A stretch of DNA of 64,000 nucleotides from Rhizobiales bacterium 2SD (GTDB taxonomy: Bacteria; Pseudomonadota; Alphaproteobacteria; Rhizobiales; Beijerinckiaceae): assembly GCA_005502805.1 (NCBI GenBank), contig SCMY01000001.1, positions 124,001-188,000 on the forward strand, in the 5' to 3' direction. The notes below the pieces were generated by a model, which searched no databases, was not told the origin of the DNA, and saw only the letters and a program-made list of their open reading frames with translations. A program made the position numbers and the translations under genes. Positions 17,544 to 26,726 of the stretch are shown here, piece by piece (within the stretch, counting starts at the first letter, position 1; every line of letters begins with the position of its first letter).

Positions 17544-19622
17544 ATGGCAACCCGTCTTTCCACCTCCCTCCTGCTCGCGACATTGGCCTTCGTCGCCTAT
17601 ACGCTTGCGCGTGAGAGTCTGCCGCAGGTTTACGCGCTGCTCAGAGCCGCTGCGGCCCATGCCCAGATCAGCGCGCCGATCTCGGCTTCGGTTGCCGAGA
17701 GCCTGACCTTGCCGGCGGGGCCGAGCGCCGTGATCGCGTTCATCGTCGCGCTTTGCGCGAGCTATCTGGCGCAGCCGGGCCGCATCCAGCGTATGGCGGA
17801 GAGCTCGATCCAGCGGTCTGTCGTCCACGCTGCGTTCATCGTGGGCCCGGCGATCGCGTTGTGGCTGGCGTTACTCTACCTGAGCGGCCAGTTGCTCCTG
17901 ATCGGGCGGCTGTTTCCGCTGTGGCTTGCGGTGGTCACCGGAGCCTTGTTGTTGCCCTTGGTCTATTTGCGGCCACGAGCGCCTCTGGAAGCGGTCGGCG
18001 TCGCACTCGCTGCCATCCTGGTGTGGACCATGAGTCCGCCTGGGGCGGAGCGCTCTGTCGCGCTCGTCGTCTATCTCGTGGTCTTGGCGCTGGCCTATGC
18101 CGGCGTAGCTCGCCAGATCGGCACGCCGACCAGCCTCCTCGGGCGAGCCACGACCTTCTTCGCCATCGTCGTCGGCGCGCACCTGGCTTGGGTCGTGTGC
18201 TTCTTTCTGGCCGGACGCCCCCAGGCGCTGTCGGTCGGGCTCGTCTTCGCCGCAGCTGCCGTCATGTATGCGGTCGGCGGCCTCCTTCCGCTTGCTGTCG
18301 CCTACCTGCGCAACCGCGGCGAATTGTCCGCCATCCTCTACGATCCGGTGCGCAGGCAGGATCCGACGTTGTGGCCCAAGCTCATCGCGCCCACGGCATC
18401 GAGCGGTGGTTTCAAGACGAAGCGGGCCTGGATCATTTCCTATACCGGCGTCTCGAACGAGCCGCGCGTCCTGCGTCAATGCGAGGCACTTCTCGCCGAG
18501 GGCTGGGAAGTGGTCGTGTGCGGCTTCGACGGGCACTCTCCGCGCCCGCCGCAATGGACGTTCGTGAGGCTTCCTTCGAGCGAACCCTTTACTGCTCAAA
18601 CCCATCGCTTCCTCGCGCTGGTGCGGAGGCTCGGGCATCAGCTGCTCATCCGCTTCGGCATCACGCCTGCCGCGCATCTCGTCCATGGAACGACGCCGCT
18701 GTGGCTCCACACGCGTCTCCAGCTCGCACAGCTCGCGCGGGAGCATCCCGAATTGCGGGCCGACCTCGTCGTCAGTCACGACTGGCACTCAGCGGACGCG
18801 GGATATGCGGTCGCGTCGGTCTACGGCGCGAAATTCTCCGTCGATGTTCATGAATACGCCGCAGGCCAGTACAGCTACGACCCCGAATGGGTCAGGCTCC
18901 ATCGGCCGGTCACGGTCGCCGTGCAGGGCCATTACCTTCGCCGCGCGGACGTGGTGACCGTGGTCTGCCAGGGCATCGGCGAGCTGATCGCCAAGGAGAA
19001 CGGGCTGGCGCAGCAACCCGTCGTGATCCGGTCGGTCCCGTTCAAGACCGTCCAGCCTTTCCGGCCGACCGGAAAGAAAATCGAGGTCCTCTATCATGGC
19101 GACCTCTCGCAGCGGCGAGAGATCCATACTGCCATTGCGTCGCTGCCGCTGTGGCGGCCCGAGTTCTATCTGCGACTGAGAGGCAGCGGCGATGCCCCGT
19201 ATCTGAATCGCCTCCGGGCTCAGATTGCCGAGCTCGGTCTGGAGAAGCGCGTCATTTTCGAGCCGCCCGTGCCGTTCGACCAAATCGTGCCGGCGGCAAA
19301 TCGGGCCGATATCGGCTTCTTCAGCTTCGATGGCACCTCGCCGCAGATCCGTTTCACATTGCCCAACAAGCTGTTCGAATACATCATGGCTGGGCTGTGC
19401 CTCTGCGTCGGCGACACGCCGGAGGTCAATCGCATCGTCTCGCAATATGGCAATGGCGAGTTGATCGCCACGCATTCGGCCGAGGCCATCGCCGCGGCGA
19501 TCAACAGTCTCGACCGCGAAACGATCGACGCACGCAAGAAGGCCTCCATCGCCGCAGCCGAGGACCTCAATTGGCCGGCGGAGAAAGAACGCCTGCTGCA
19601 GGCCTATCGAGAGATCCTGTGA
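17544..19622 (+). CDS. Membrane-anchored GT-B glycosyltransferase, second type
   Basis: A 692-residue protein with about eight hydrophobic segments up to residue 280, then a complete glycosyltransferase. The catalytic half has RAWIISYTGVSNEPRVLRQ, SVDVHEYAAGQYSYDPEW, IEVLYHGDLSQRREIHT and LPNKLFEYIMAGLCLC. ATG at 17544 is preferred over a TTG at 17505. Its glycosyltransferase part is closest to the soluble enzyme at 22358, and its architecture to 10958, so the two membrane versions may bracket the polymer at its lipid carrier. It sits between cysNC and the hisH-like gene in the rightward operon. Confidence 0.82.
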   Translation: MATRLSTSLLLATLAFVAYTLARESLPQVYALLRAAAAHAQISAPISASVAESLTLPAGPSAVIAFIVALCASYLAQPGRIQRMAESSIQRSVVHAAFIVGPAIALWLALLYLSGQLLLIGRLFPLWLAVVTGALLLPLVYLRPRAPLEAVGVALAAILVWTMSPPGAERSVALVVYLVVLALAYAGVARQIGTPTSLLGRATTFFAIVVGAHLAWVVCFFLAGRPQALSVGLVFAAAAVMYAVGGLLPLAVAYLRNRGELSAILYDPVRRQDPTLWPKLIAPTASSGGFKTKRAWIISYTGVSNEPRVLRQCEALLAEGWEVVVCGFDGHSPRPPQWTFVRLPSSEPFTAQTHRFLALVRRLGHQLLIRFGITPAAHLVHGTTPLWLHTRLQLAQLAREHPELRADLVVSHDWHSADAGYAVASVYGAKFSVDVHEYAAGQYSYDPEWVRLHRPVTVAVQGHYLRRADVVTVVCQGIGELIAKENGLAQQPVVIRSVPFKTVQPFRPTGKKIEVLYHGDLSQRREIHTAIASLPLWRPEFYLRLRGSGDAPYLNRLRAQIAELGLEKRVIFEPPVPFDQIVPAANRADIGFFSFDGTSPQIRFTLPNKLFEYIMAGLCLCVGDTPEVNRIVSQYGNGELIATHSAEAIAAAINSLDRETIDARKKASIAAAEDLNWPAEKERLLQAYREIL

Positions 19623-19731
19623 GAGTTGCGTTGATCCTGTTCGCCTGGGCGCCGTCCGTCTCGCGATCCAAGACGAGATACGCTAGGAGAGCCTGAGCGC
19701 CGTCGTTCCAGACAGTGAGAGAGATCGAACC

Positions 19732-20340
19732 ATGATCGTGATCGCCGACTATGGAGTGGGCAATCTGAAGTCGGTCGAGCGCATGCTGCGCAAGGCCGGC
19801 GCGGACGCCAAACTATCCTCGGATTCCGCCGAAATCCGCGACGCTGACAAGCTGATCCTGCCCGGCGTCGGCAATTTTGGTCATTGCGCGACCGAGTTGC
19901 GCGCTGCGCCATTCTACGACGCCCTGCAATGGTTCGCGCTCGAGGCCAAGCGCCCGGTCCTCGGCATTTGTGTCGGCGCGCAGCTGCTCGGTCATTCGAG
20001 CGAAGAGGCGCAGGGAACCCCTGGTCTCGGCTGGATCGACATGGTCTGCCGACGCTTCCCCGACCAGCCCAACCTGCGGGTGCCGAACATGGGTTGGAAC
20101 AACATCTCGCCGCACCGCCCATCACCGCTGTTTGCGACATTGAACGAGGATTCGCGGTTTTACTTCGTCCACTCCTACCATTTCGATGTCGCCGATCCGA
20201 AGGATGTCGTGGCGACTGCGGACTACGGCTTTTCCTATGCCTGCGCCGTCAACCGCGGCAACATCACCGGCGTCCAGTTCCATCCCGAGAAGTCGCTGCG
20301 CCATGGCCTGGCCGTGCTGAAGGCCTTCGCCGAAAACTAG
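19732..20340 (+). CDS. hisH: HisH-type glutamine amidotransferase for sugar amidination
   Basis: A 202-residue class I glutaminase that releases ammonia from glutamine. The nucleophile is Cys80 in GICVGAQLLG, where biosynthetic HisH usually reads GICLGMQLL, and the His/Glu pair is H184 and E186 in QFHPEKS. LPGVGNFG and NMGWNN are typical of the family. It is followed by a HisF-like gene and a WbpG-type amidotransferase, the trio known from acetamidino-sugar synthesis in O-antigens. That context makes a role in surface-sugar amidination more likely than histidine biosynthesis; no other his gene is present. Confidence 0.9.
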   Translation: MIVIADYGVGNLKSVERMLRKAGADAKLSSDSAEIRDADKLILPGVGNFGHCATELRAAPFYDALQWFALEAKRPVLGICVGAQLLGHSSEEAQGTPGLGWIDMVCRRFPDQPNLRVPNMGWNNISPHRPSPLFATLNEDSRFYFVHSYHFDVADPKDVVATADYGFSYACAVNRGNITGVQFHPEKSLRHGLAVLKAFAEN

Positions 20341-20391
20341 CTTCGTTCTCGCCCCGTCCGGCCCGTCAGAATAGCCTCGTCAGGAAATCCG

Positions 20392-21150
20392 ATGAAGACG
20401 CGCGTGATCCCTGTCCTGCTGCTGCGCAACAGCGGCCTCTACAAGACCGTGAAATTCAAGGATCCGCGCTATATCGGAGATCCGATCAATAGCGTGCGCA
20501 TCTTCAACGAGAAGGAGGTCGATGAACTCGCCTTCATCGACATTTCCGCCACGCCCGCGGGCCGCGGCCCGGATTTCGACATGCTGGATCAGATCGCGGG
20601 CGAGGCTTTCATGCCGATGGCCTATGGCGGCGGAATCACCACGTTCGAGCAGGTCCAGCGCATCCTCTCGCTCGGCTTCGAGAAGGTGATCTTCAACACC
20701 GCGGCGTTCGATCATCCCGCCGTATTGTCCGAGACCTCGCGCGTCTACGGAGCGCAAGCGGTGGTCGGCTGCCTCGATGTCAAGAAGACCTTGCTGGGCC
20801 GCTATGAGCTCTACACCCACTCCGGCTCCAAGAAGCGCAACGTCTCGCTCTCCGACCAGATCGCCAGCTTCGAACGCCTCGGAGTCGGCGAGATTCTCGT
20901 CAATGCAATCGATCGCGACGGCGTGATGAAGGGATACGACACAGCTCTGGTCAAGGCGGTCTCCTCGCAATGCTCGGTGCCGGTCATCGCGTGCGGCGGC
21001 GCCGGTTCGCTGGATGACCTCGGTGCCGCGGTAAAGGAAGGCGGCGCGTCTGCTGTCGCCGCCGGCAGCATGTTCGTCTATAAGGGCGTTCATCGTGCCG
21101 TGCTGATCAACTATCCTGATCGTCGCGAGCTCAAAGCGCGCCTGCCGTAA
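20392..21150 (+). CDS. hisF: HisF-like partner of the sugar amidotransferase
   Basis: A 252-residue beta/alpha barrel that would pass ammonia from the HisH-like glutaminase onward. It reads RVIPVLLLRNSGLYKTVKF at the start, where true HisF has CLDV: the catalytic aspartate equivalent to Asp11 is replaced by leucine. The second one is kept in NAIDRDGVMKGYD. Other family marks are MAYGGGIT and CGGAGSLDDL. Loss of one acid suggests it no longer makes the imidazole product and serves only as an ammonia conduit for WbpG, as proposed for HisF2 proteins in O-antigen loci. A good AGGAAA ribosome site precedes the ATG. Confidence 0.9.
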   Translation: MKTRVIPVLLLRNSGLYKTVKFKDPRYIGDPINSVRIFNEKEVDELAFIDISATPAGRGPDFDMLDQIAGEAFMPMAYGGGITTFEQVQRILSLGFEKVIFNTAAFDHPAVLSETSRVYGAQAVVGCLDVKKTLLGRYELYTHSGSKKRNVSLSDQIASFERLGVGEILVNAIDRDGVMKGYDTALVKAVSSQCSVPVIACGGAGSLDDLGAAVKEGGASAVAAGSMFVYKGVHRAVLINYPDRRELKARLP

Positions 21151-21204
21151 GGATCACGGCAAGGTTTCTGCCGGGCCGCACAATTGAAAGAGTTCTATCG
21201 TCTC

Positions 21205-22380
21205 ATGATGCCGTATCGCTCCCTCGCCAATGCTCACCAGCGTCCATATCGGATGTGCGCTCGCTGCTGCATGGATACGACCGACCCTCAGATCACGTTC
21301 GATTCGGACGGCATCTGCAACCACTGCCATTACTTTGAAAACAACGTGAAGCAATACTGGTTCCCCGACGAGCGCGGGACGCCGATGCTTGAGAAGATGA
21401 TCGCTGAAGTGCGGGAGTACGGCAAAGGCAAGCGCTACGATTCGATCATCGGCCTGTCCGGCGGCGTCGACTCGTCCTATCTTGCGGTCAAGGTCGCCGA
21501 ATGGGGCTTGCGCCCGCTCGCCGTCCACGTCGATGCAGGTTGGAACTCCGAGCTCGCGGTCAAGAACATCGAGCAGATCGTCGAGAAGGCCGGTCTGGAT
21601 CTGGTGACACATGTCGTCGACTGGGAGGACATGCGTGAGCTGCAGCTCTCCTTCCTGCGCTCGCATGTCGCCAATCAGGATACGCCTCAGGATCACGCCT
21701 TCTTCGCGGCTCTCTACAACTACTCCGTCAAGGAGAACATCAAGTACGCGATCAACGGCTCGAACTACGCGACCGAAAGCATCTTGCCCCAGGCCTGGGG
21801 TTACGATTCCATGGACGCGGCTCACGTCAAGGCTATTCACAAGCAGTTTGGCCGGCAGAAGCTCAAGAACTATCCGATCGTCAGCTTCTATCAGTACTTC
21901 TACTACTATCCTCGCGTCAAAGGCATGACGATTCTCAAGCCTTTGAATTATATGCATTATTCGAAGACGGAAGCTGTCGACTACCTCGAGAAGAATTATG
22001 GCTGGCGCTATTATGGCGGCAAGCATTACGAGTCGCGCTGGACGCGTTTCTTCCAAGCCTACTACCTGCCGACGAAATTCGGCTACGACAAGCGCAAGGC
22101 GCATCTGGCCAGCCTGGTCGTGACTGGCGAGATCACCCGGGACCAGGCGCTCGCCGAGTTGGAGAAGCCGCTCTACACCGAGAACGAACTGGCCGAGGAC
22201 AAGGCTTTCATCGCCAAGAAGCTCGGCATCAGCGTTCAGGAGCTAGACGAGCTCGTCCATGCGCCGCCGCGGCACTACAGCGAGTATCCGACCCATGAAG
22301 CGACGGCCCGGCGCTTCTATGCGGTCGACGGCATGGCTCGCAATCTCGGCTATAAGATCAAGCGCGCGATGAGCGGCTGA
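21205..22380 (+). CDS. N-acetyl sugar amidotransferase, copy 2 (WbpG/PseA type)
   Basis: The ATP-using synthase half of the amidination system, about 391 residues. Zinc cysteines are C18, C21, C38 and C41 (CARCCMDTTDP...ICNHC) and the PP-loop SGGVDSS spans 85-91. The ATG at 21205 (or 21208) is preferred over a TTG at 21184 because it matches the N-terminal length of copy 1. It follows the hisH- and hisF-like genes directly, completing the three-protein set. It is highly similar to copy 1 over the whole length, including YYGGKHYESRWTRFFQA, which is shared. The end overlaps the convergent glycosyltransferase by 23 bases. Confidence 0.92.
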   Translation: MMPYRSLANAHQRPYRMCARCCMDTTDPQITFDSDGICNHCHYFENNVKQYWFPDERGTPMLEKMIAEVREYGKGKRYDSIIGLSGGVDSSYLAVKVAEWGLRPLAVHVDAGWNSELAVKNIEQIVEKAGLDLVTHVVDWEDMRELQLSFLRSHVANQDTPQDHAFFAALYNYSVKENIKYAINGSNYATESILPQAWGYDSMDAAHVKAIHKQFGRQKLKNYPIVSFYQYFYYYPRVKGMTILKPLNYMHYSKTEAVDYLEKNYGWRYYGGKHYESRWTRFFQAYYLPTKFGYDKRKAHLASLVVTGEITRDQALAELEKPLYTENELAEDKAFIAKKLGISVQELDELVHAPPRHYSEYPTHEATARRFYAVDGMARNLGYKIKRAMSG

Positions 22381-23683
22381 GCCCGGCGGCCGAGCCCGGC
22401 TTCGCCTGGCGTTCGGCGAGCAGGACCTGCGTCAGCGCGAGCAGCCGTTCCTGCTCGCGCTCCCAGGTGAGCTCCCGCGAGGCCAGGATCGCCGCCTGTT
22501 TGGCGGCATCGATCTGTGGCCTCGTCAGCGCATTGATCGCTGCTGCGATCACCGTCAGATCGGTGCTCCCCACCAGTGTTCCCAGGTGATGACGGCGTAC
22601 GAGGGCCGCCATCTCGGGGAGATCGGCCACGCACAGGCATAGGCCGGCCATCACATATTCGAAGAATTTGTTCGGCAGCGTGAAGCGCTTCTGCGGCGAG
22701 AAATCGCCCTGCACGAAATAGCCGACATCGGCGCGATTGGCCGCGGGCACGATCTGGCTGAACGGGACCGGCGGCTCGATCTGCAGACGTTCGGCGACTC
22801 CGAGCTCCGATGCGAGACGGCGCAGGCGCTCGACCATCGCGGCATCGCCGCCACCCCGGATCAGCAGCGAGAACTCGGGCCGCCACATCGGCAGCGAACG
22901 CACCGCCTCCTCCAGCCCGCGATCCTCCGAAAGGATACCGTGATAGAGGACGGTGATCCGTTCTCCGCAGGGCCGGAACGGCTGCGGCTGGGCGAACGGC
23001 ACCGAGCGGATGACGGTCGCTGGCCGGCGCATGGCCTCCTCGGCATCGAGCAGCCTGGCGATCCCCTCGCAGACCGTCGTGACCGCGTCGGCCTGACGGA
23101 AGTAACGATCCTGCATCGCGCCGGCGAGCCAGCGGCCATCGGCCATCCAGGCGGGATCATGGGCGTATTGGCCACGCCCATACTCGTGCGCGTCGATCAT
23201 CCACGGTGCAGCCGCCCAGTCCGCGAGGGCCTGGGAGGCCGGGCAGGTGGGAGGGTCATGGGCGATGACGAGATCCGGCTTCAGCTGCGGGTTGCCGCGA
23301 GCCGCGGCAAGGATCTCGTGCCTATGCCGCCGCCAATGCGGCTGGCCGTCACAATGCAGGCGCGCGCCCCATTGCGCCAAAGCCGGCATGCGCCGCAGGT
23401 CGCGATAGAGCAGCTGCCCGAACCGGCGCTGTACCCGCAACGCCATGCGGGCCGGCCGCGCCGTCCGCGCCCAATTGTCGTCGAGGCGCAGATAGTGCCA
23501 GCCCGGTGGCCGCGGCGAGACACCGTCGTACCCCGCAACCACGACGTTCCAGCCGGCGGCGCGATAGCTCCACGCCTGGCGCAGCAGGCGCGGCTCATCC
23601 GACGCCGGCGTGTAGGAGATGATCCAGACGCACCGCCCCGGCAAGAACTCGCCCGTGACGAGCGCTGGAGCCGCCTCAGGCAT
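22358..23683 (-). CDS. GT-B glycosyltransferase (family 4-like)
   Basis: A soluble 441-residue glycosyltransferase. The N-terminal domain starts CVWIISYTPASDEPRLLRQ and has MIDAHEYGRGQYAHDPAW; the C-terminal domain has ITVLYHGILSEDRGLEEAV, LPNKFFEYVMAGLCLC and LPEMAALVRR. It is very close to the catalytic half of the membrane-anchored enzyme at 17544. It is the last gene of the second leftward block and its start overlaps the upstream epimerase stop by eight bases. It probably adds a sugar to the same glycan; donor unknown. Confidence 0.87.
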   Translation of the reverse strand: MPEAAPALVTGEFLPGRCVWIISYTPASDEPRLLRQAWSYRAAGWNVVVAGYDGVSPRPPGWHYLRLDDNWARTARPARMALRVQRRFGQLLYRDLRRMPALAQWGARLHCDGQPHWRRHRHEILAAARGNPQLKPDLVIAHDPPTCPASQALADWAAAPWMIDAHEYGRGQYAHDPAWMADGRWLAGAMQDRYFRQADAVTTVCEGIARLLDAEEAMRRPATVIRSVPFAQPQPFRPCGERITVLYHGILSEDRGLEEAVRSLPMWRPEFSLLIRGGGDAAMVERLRRLASELGVAERLQIEPPVPFSQIVPAANRADVGYFVQGDFSPQKRFTLPNKFFEYVMAGLCLCVADLPEMAALVRRHHLGTLVGSTDLTVIAAAINALTRPQIDAAKQAAILASRELTWEREQERLLALTQVLLAERQAKPGSAAGLSRSSRA

Positions 23684-24746
23684 AGCGGGCCAGCTCGGGC
23701 AGGAAATGCGCGTGGCTCTGCATGCAACGCAGAATCGTGTCGCGATGAGCCTGTGTCCATGCCACTGTCCGGCGAATGCCCTCCTCGTGGCCGACCTGCG
23801 CGACGAAGCCCAGCTTCTCGCGGGCCTTGTCGGTCGCTGCGAAACGCTGCCCGGAGCGATCCCAATCGCGCGCGGGGGTCAGCGCGATCGGCGTCGTGTT
23901 ACCCGTCTCGGCATTGATGCGTTCGGCCAGGTCGCGGATCGAGACCTCAGCGCCGGAGCCGAGATTGTAGATCTCTCCGGGTTCGCCCCGTAGCGCGCAG
24001 GCCATCAGCCCCCGCGCCATGTCTTCGACGAAGATGAAGTCGCGCGTTGCGATGCCGCCGTTCTCCACCGGCAGCGCCTCGCCATGCAGCGACTTCCAGA
24101 TGAAGGTCGGCGTCACGTTGCGCCAGACCGTCGCCGGAGTGCCGCGCCAGCGGCCCGCCCCGAGAATCTCGCCCGGCCCATAGACATTCTGGAAACGCGC
24201 CTTGACGAAAGGCAGGCCGTGTCGCGTGAAGTAGTAGTTTCCGTACATCTCGCCGATCAGCTTGGAGATCGAGTACGGACTGTCGTGGAAGAGTGAGACC
24301 GGCGCGTCCTCGGCCGTCGCCGTGGCACCGTCGAATGTCTTCGCCGCCACCGCGCAACCCGCTGCGGAGTAGACCACCTTCTTTAGCGTCTTGATGTCCT
24401 TCAGCCGCTCGAACAGCTTCAGTGTGGTCAGCGTGTTGTTCTCGTGATCCATCAGCGGATCATGGATCGACGACTGGTTCCCGTGGAAACAGGCGAGGTG
24501 GTAGGCGTAATCGAGGTCGTCATCGAGATCGCGCAGGATGCGCTCGCTGGTGATCGACCCGGAGATTAGCTTCACAGCCGGGTCGCCGGGGACATTGACC
24601 GGATCGGCCGAGAGGAAATTATCGACGATGGTCAGCTTTCGCGGTCTCTCGCGCAGGATCTGCCTGACCAGGTTGGAGCCGACGAAGCCGGCGCCGCCCA
24701 CCACCAGGACATTCTTGTCGGAAAAGCTCTCGGTCATGGCAGACAT
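23676..24746 (-). CDS. NAD-dependent sugar epimerase/dehydratase 1
   Basis: An extended SDR of 356 residues acting on a nucleotide sugar. NAD binding is VLVVGGAGFVGSNLVRQIL, the catalytic pair is in YSISKLIGEMYG (YxxxK), and SAAGCAVAA carries the serine or alanine region before it. Later NVYGPGEILGAGRWRGTP and NLGSGAEVSIRDLAERI are family marks. Two ATGs, 24746 and 24737, are possible. The next gene upstream on the same strand is a second epimerase. It is less like 24795 and 25744 than those two are like each other. Could be a 4-epimerase or 4,6-dehydratase; not decidable by eye. Confidence 0.85.
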   Translation of the reverse strand: MSAMTESFSDKNVLVVGGAGFVGSNLVRQILRERPRKLTIVDNFLSADPVNVPGDPAVKLISGSITSERILRDLDDDLDYAYHLACFHGNQSSIHDPLMDHENNTLTTLKLFERLKDIKTLKKVVYSAAGCAVAAKTFDGATATAEDAPVSLFHDSPYSISKLIGEMYGNYYFTRHGLPFVKARFQNVYGPGEILGAGRWRGTPATVWRNVTPTFIWKSLHGEALPVENGGIATRDFIFVEDMARGLMACALRGEPGEIYNLGSGAEVSIRDLAERINAETGNTTPIALTPARDWDRSGQRFAATDKAREKLGFVAQVGHEEGIRRTVAWTQAHRDTILRCMQSHAHFLPELARYA

Positions 24747-24794
24747 CGTTCGAAGAGACGAAGGGAAGGGCTCGCGCAGCTCGTCGGCACGGCG

Positions 24795-25736
24795 TCAGGC
24801 CTGTGCCGGCGGCGGCTTGAGGTGGCTGTAGATCGCAGTGACGCCATGCTCATCGTACCAGGCGAGCATCCGGCGGATGGTCTGCTCGAAATTGTAACGG
24901 GGCTGCCAGCCGAAGCTGGCGATCGTCTGCGACGGATCGAGCACCACGGCCGGCACGTCGTCCGCGCCGGGCTCGACCTCGGGGACCGGCTCCGACAGGA
25001 CGATCCCGAGATGATCGACCACGACGTCGAAGATCTCCTTGATCGTATGACCGGTTCCGGTCGAGACGTTGAACAGGCCGGTCGGCGCGCCGTCGACCAT
25101 CACCGCATCCATCACCGCGAAGAAGTCGTCCATGTCGATGAAGTCGCGCACCGTCTTCGAGCAGAAGCAGCCCTTGCCTGCCTTCAGCCGCGTGTAGAAG
25201 GTCGGGATCGGGCCGATCGCCAGCCGCGGTCCTGTGACGTTGGCGAGCCGGAGCGAAACGAAGGGCAGGCCCGACATGGCGAGGTAATTCTCGCCGGCCT
25301 GTTTCGAGATGCCGTAGCTGGTGAAGGGGCGCGCCGGCGCATCGGCAGGAATCGGCAGCACCTCGGGCCGGCCATAGCCGAGCGCAGTGTGAAAGTTGAC
25401 GAAACGTTTGATTCCGGCGGCCTTCGCCGCCTCCACCACATGGATCGTGCCTTCGACATTGGTGCGCGTGTCTTCGACCCAGTCGTCGGGATTCTTGTAG
25501 GCCGCGGCTGAGTGGATCACATGGCTCGGCTTGAACTCCGCGAAGAGCTGCTCGATCAGTCCGCGATCTTCGACCCGCCCCTCGACGACGCGCATCGCAG
25601 GATGCGCCTCTGGCAGCGAGCCACGGTGGCCGGTTGCGAAATTGTCCAGCACGAGCACCTGATGCCCGGCCTCCAGATAGCGTTCGGTCAGATTGGAGCC
25701 GAGGCAACCGGCGCCGCCGGTGATCAGAATGCGCAT
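24795..25736 (-). CDS. NAD-dependent sugar epimerase/dehydratase 2
   Basis: A 313-residue extended SDR. ILITGGAGCLGSNLTERYL binds NAD, and YGISKQAGENYLA holds the catalytic Tyr and Lys. It shares with the next gene a distinctive middle (RLANVTGPRLAIGPIPTFY, then RLKAGKGCFCSKTVRDFIDM) and end, so the pair looks like a tandem duplication that has since diverged. The gap to the upstream gene is only seven bases. It probably makes or interconverts a nucleotide sugar of the polymer. Confident as a family; the reaction is unknown. Confidence 0.86.
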   Translation of the reverse strand: MRILITGGAGCLGSNLTERYLEAGHQVLVLDNFATGHRGSLPEAHPAMRVVEGRVEDRGLIEQLFAEFKPSHVIHSAAAYKNPDDWVEDTRTNVEGTIHVVEAAKAAGIKRFVNFHTALGYGRPEVLPIPADAPARPFTSYGISKQAGENYLAMSGLPFVSLRLANVTGPRLAIGPIPTFYTRLKAGKGCFCSKTVRDFIDMDDFFAVMDAVMVDGAPTGLFNVSTGTGHTIKEIFDVVVDHLGIVLSEPVPEVEPGADDVPAVVLDPSQTIASFGWQPRYNFEQTIRRMLAWYDEHGVTAIYSHLKPPPAQA

Positions 25737-25743
25737 GGCAGGC

Positions 25744-26706
25744 TCAGCCCTTGGCCGCCGTCTTGATGTCGGCGCGCGCTTCCTTGAGGTGGGTATAGCC
25801 CCCGACCACGCCTTCCCGCTCCCAGCGCTCGACCGAAAGCCGGGCGATCTCGTCGAGGGGCGTGAACGTCACATCGCCGAAATCGGCGAAGGTGCGCGCC
25901 GGATCGAGCAGGATCGACTCCGCATCGTCGGGACCGAGCGGCCTGATCTCCGGCTCGGGGTAGTCGTTGAGCTTCATCGCCCGCACGACTGCGTCGTAGA
26001 GTTCCTTGATCGCGACGTCCTTGCCGGACGAGAAGTGGTAGGTGCCGCTGCCCTTGCCCTCCGCCGCTTGCACGACGACCTTGGCGAGGTCGCCGGCAAA
26101 GCAGAAATCGCGCCGCGCCGGGGTGACGAAGCACTTCTTCCCTTCGGACAGGCGGCCATAGAAGATCGGAAGCGGCCCGGAGACATTGCGCGGACCGATG
26201 ACGTTGGCGAGGCGGAAGGTCACCCAGTCCACGCCAGAGAACTGCACGTAATGCTCACCCGCCGTCTTCGAGATCGCATAGCTCGAATTGACCGGGTTGA
26301 GCGGATGATCGAGCTGGATCGGCTGCTGCAGCGGCTTGGTGCCGTAGCACAGCGCCGTCTGGAAATAGATCAGCCGGCCAACCTTGTGGAGCTTGCACGC
26401 CTTGGCGATGTTGGCACCGCCGACCGCATTGACCAGAGCATCGGTCTCCCAGTCCTCGGGATCCTTGTAGGACGCTGCGGTGTGGACGACGACGTCCGGC
26501 CTGAAATCCGAGAACAGCTGATCGACCAGTTTCCAGTCCACGATCGAACCTTCGACCTGGATCAGGCGATCCTGCTCGAGCAGGTTGTCGCGCCGGCCCG
26601 TCGAGAAATTCTCGAGCGACATCACGGTGTCGCCACGCGCAAGGAACATGTCCGCTGCGGTCGAGCCGACCTGTCCGGACCCGCCCGTAATGAAAACCTT
26701 CATCAT
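25744..26706 (-). CDS. NAD-dependent sugar epimerase/dehydratase 3
   Basis: A 320-residue extended SDR paralogous to the preceding entry. The NAD site is VFITGGSGQVGSTAADMFL, the catalytic motif YAISKTAGEHYVQF, and the paired signature RLANVIGPRNVSGPLPIFY with ARRDFCFAGDLAKVV is present. Two adjacent ATGs at 26706 and 26703 follow a GGGAAC. It lies 20 bases after an asparagine-synthase gene, so a sugar made here could be a uronic acid later amidated, which is an inference from context only. Confidence 0.86.
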   Translation of the reverse strand: MMKVFITGGSGQVGSTAADMFLARGDTVMSLENFSTGRRDNLLEQDRLIQVEGSIVDWKLVDQLFSDFRPDVVVHTAASYKDPEDWETDALVNAVGGANIAKACKLHKVGRLIYFQTALCYGTKPLQQPIQLDHPLNPVNSSYAISKTAGEHYVQFSGVDWVTFRLANVIGPRNVSGPLPIFYGRLSEGKKCFVTPARRDFCFAGDLAKVVVQAAEGKGSGTYHFSSGKDVAIKELYDAVVRAMKLNDYPEPEIRPLGPDDAESILLDPARTFADFGDVTFTPLDEIARLSVERWEREGVVGGYTHLKEARADIKTAAKG

Positions 26707-26726
26707 TCTGTTCCCGTGATCTGGAT

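Noticed and set aside
19619..19696. A 25-codon frame overlapping the end of the glycosyltransferase (VRVALILFAWAPS...)
   Set aside because: It starts like a Rossmann protein but ends at once; it has no conserved context and is probably chance or a remnant too short to support.
19732..21150. Histidine biosynthesis genes
   Set aside because: No other his genes are present, HisF has lost a catalytic acid, and the next gene is a sugar amidotransferase.
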